From an uncultured Candidatus Saccharibacteria bacterium (GTDB lineage: Bacteria; Patescibacteriota; Saccharimonadia; Saccharimonadales; UBA4665): a stretch of 6,819 nt of DNA. The stretch is from positions 1 through 6,819 of the forward strand of contig CAITDW010000258.1 in NCBI GenBank assembly GCA_903891235.1, read 5' to 3'. Position 1 is the stretch's first letter. Every line of letters begins with the position of its first letter. The notes under the pieces were generated by a model. It was not told the DNA's origin and searched no databases. It worked only from the letters and a program-made list of their open reading frames with translations. Made by a program: the position numbers and the translations under genes. This document shows positions 6,389 to 6,819 of this stretch, in pieces.

Positions 6389-6628
6389 ATGTTTAATTTT
6401 CTACTCAGTAATATTAAAAATGTTGGTTATATGGTCGTTGCTTTCTTTACTGTTTATATTTTAAAAAGAAACAATGATTTGTCGGTTGATAATAACAATT
6501 TAACTCAAGATAACTTACAGAAAGATAAAATTTTAGATATTCAAGCAAAGGTACTAGATGTTAGTGAAAATACTAAGTCCGTTAATCTTGATGATAATAT
6601 TAAGCGGATGCAAGACGGCCAGTTATAA
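6389..6628 (+). CDS. Rz: Inner-membrane spanin (Rz-like)
   Basis: A 79-residue protein with an N-terminal membrane anchor (about 9-25, IKNVGYMVVAFFTVYIL), then basic KR and a polar, helix-prone periplasmic region (28-60) likely to form a coiled coil. The last residues, NIKRMQDGQL, recall the usual end of short Rz-type proteins. The gene starts directly after the resolvase stop (AGGGG at 6379-6383, 5-base spacing) and overlaps the out-of-frame lipoprotein gene by 71 bases, the diagnostic Rz/Rz1 layout. With about 54 periplasmic residues it is much shorter than lambda Rz. Sequence similarity alone would not identify it; topology plus the overlapping o-spanin does. Confidence 0.82.
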   Translation: MFNFLLSNIKNVGYMVVAFFTVYILKRNNDLSVDNNNLTQDNLQKDKILDIQAKVLDVSENTKSVNLDDNIKRMQDGQL

Positions 6629-6800
6629 TAAAACGCCTATTATCACTTTACCGGATATGCCAATAGCAGGAGATGAGGTCGGAAATGAATTAAAACTCGT
6701 CTGCTCACCACCTGCTAAATGCACTAACTTAAATAATTGGTTAAATGAGCTTTATATCTTTAAAGCTAAATATATAATTTATAAAGAAGGTTTGAAATGA
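6558..6800 (+). CDS. Rz1: Outer-membrane spanin lipoprotein (Rz1-like)
   Basis: An 80-residue lipoprotein read in another frame from the 3' end of the Rz-like gene. Its signal peptide (1-17) has Lys4, a hydrophobic core and the lipobox LSGC with Cys18 as the acylated residue. The mature part is 63 residues, with prolines near its start (TPIITLPDMP, 26-35), a Cys49-PP-Cys55 segment that could form a disulfide, and a C-terminal helix with NNWLNELYIFKAKY (59-72), as in larger Rz1-type proteins. AAAGG at 6547-6551 sits 6 bases before the ATG. An inner ATG (6591) would spoil the signal peptide. The stop overlaps the next ATG (ATGA at 6797-6800). Role: bind the i-spanin across the periplasm and fuse the membranes. 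Confidence 0.88.
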   Translation: MLVKILSPLILMIILSGCKTASYNKTPIITLPDMPIAGDEVGNELKLVCSPPAKCTNLNNWLNELYIFKAKYIIYKEGLK

Positions 6801-6819
6801 GCAATTTTTGGAAAAAATA
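6797..6819 (+). CDS. Start of a further gene, cut by window end
   Basis: ATG at 6797 overlaps the o-spanin stop and has a strong AAGAAGG (6784-6790) 6 bases upstream. Only MSNFWKKI is visible, so no function can be given. The position directly after the spanins would suit another lysis or membrane protein. Confidence 0.6.

Noticed and set aside
1..6819. tRNA genes, CRISPR arrays or insertion sequences
   Set aside because: No tRNA-like cloverleaf, no repeat-spacer pattern and no transposase or terminal inverted repeats were recognised by reading.

Overview
The window is a stretch of a tailed, contractile-tail (Myovirus-like) phage or prophage from an AT-rich Gram-negative host. The host envelope is inferred from a complete two-membrane spanin pair (Rz/Rz1 type) at the right end. 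By eye about one third of the bases are G or C. AT-richness and the style of the genes would suit a Rickettsiales-type or similar low-GC proteobacterial host, but no host gene is present, so this is only a weak guess. All recognisable genes are on the + strand and are tightly packed.

Left part (1-2958), baseplate: the C-terminal part of a gpV-type spike with its HxH tip (open at the left edge), a gpW/gp25-type sheath initiator, a gpJ/gp47-type wedge protein, and a DUF2612-type protein in the place of P2 gpI. The order V-W-J-I is that of P2. W/J, J/I and I/next are linked by stop/start overlaps, which points to one translationally coupled operon.

Middle (2951-4871), host recognition: a short tail-fibre-like protein, then a 520-residue fibre/tailspike-like protein. 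The latter has a duplicated N-terminal domain, a proline-rich linker and a probable beta-helix. No tail-fibre chaperone gene follows.

Gap (4872-5104): the only sizeable non-coding stretch. It holds a hairpin, two operator-like dyads, a repeated TTTTTTAGC, a candidate sigma70 promoter facing the lysis genes, and on the - strand a perfect Shine-Dalgarno sequence with an ATG that opens only a 10-codon frame.

Right part (5105-6819), lysis: a small membrane protein (candidate holin) with two possible starts, a GH108 endolysin without signal peptide, a RuvC-like resolvase, an i-spanin, an overlapping out-of-frame o-spanin lipoprotein, and the first eight codons of another gene. The expected course is holin permeabilisation of the inner membrane, release of the muramidase to the periplasm, then spanin fusion of the two membranes. 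The RuvC-like nuclease would resolve branched phage DNA, which favours a DNA-packaging phage over a pure tailocin.
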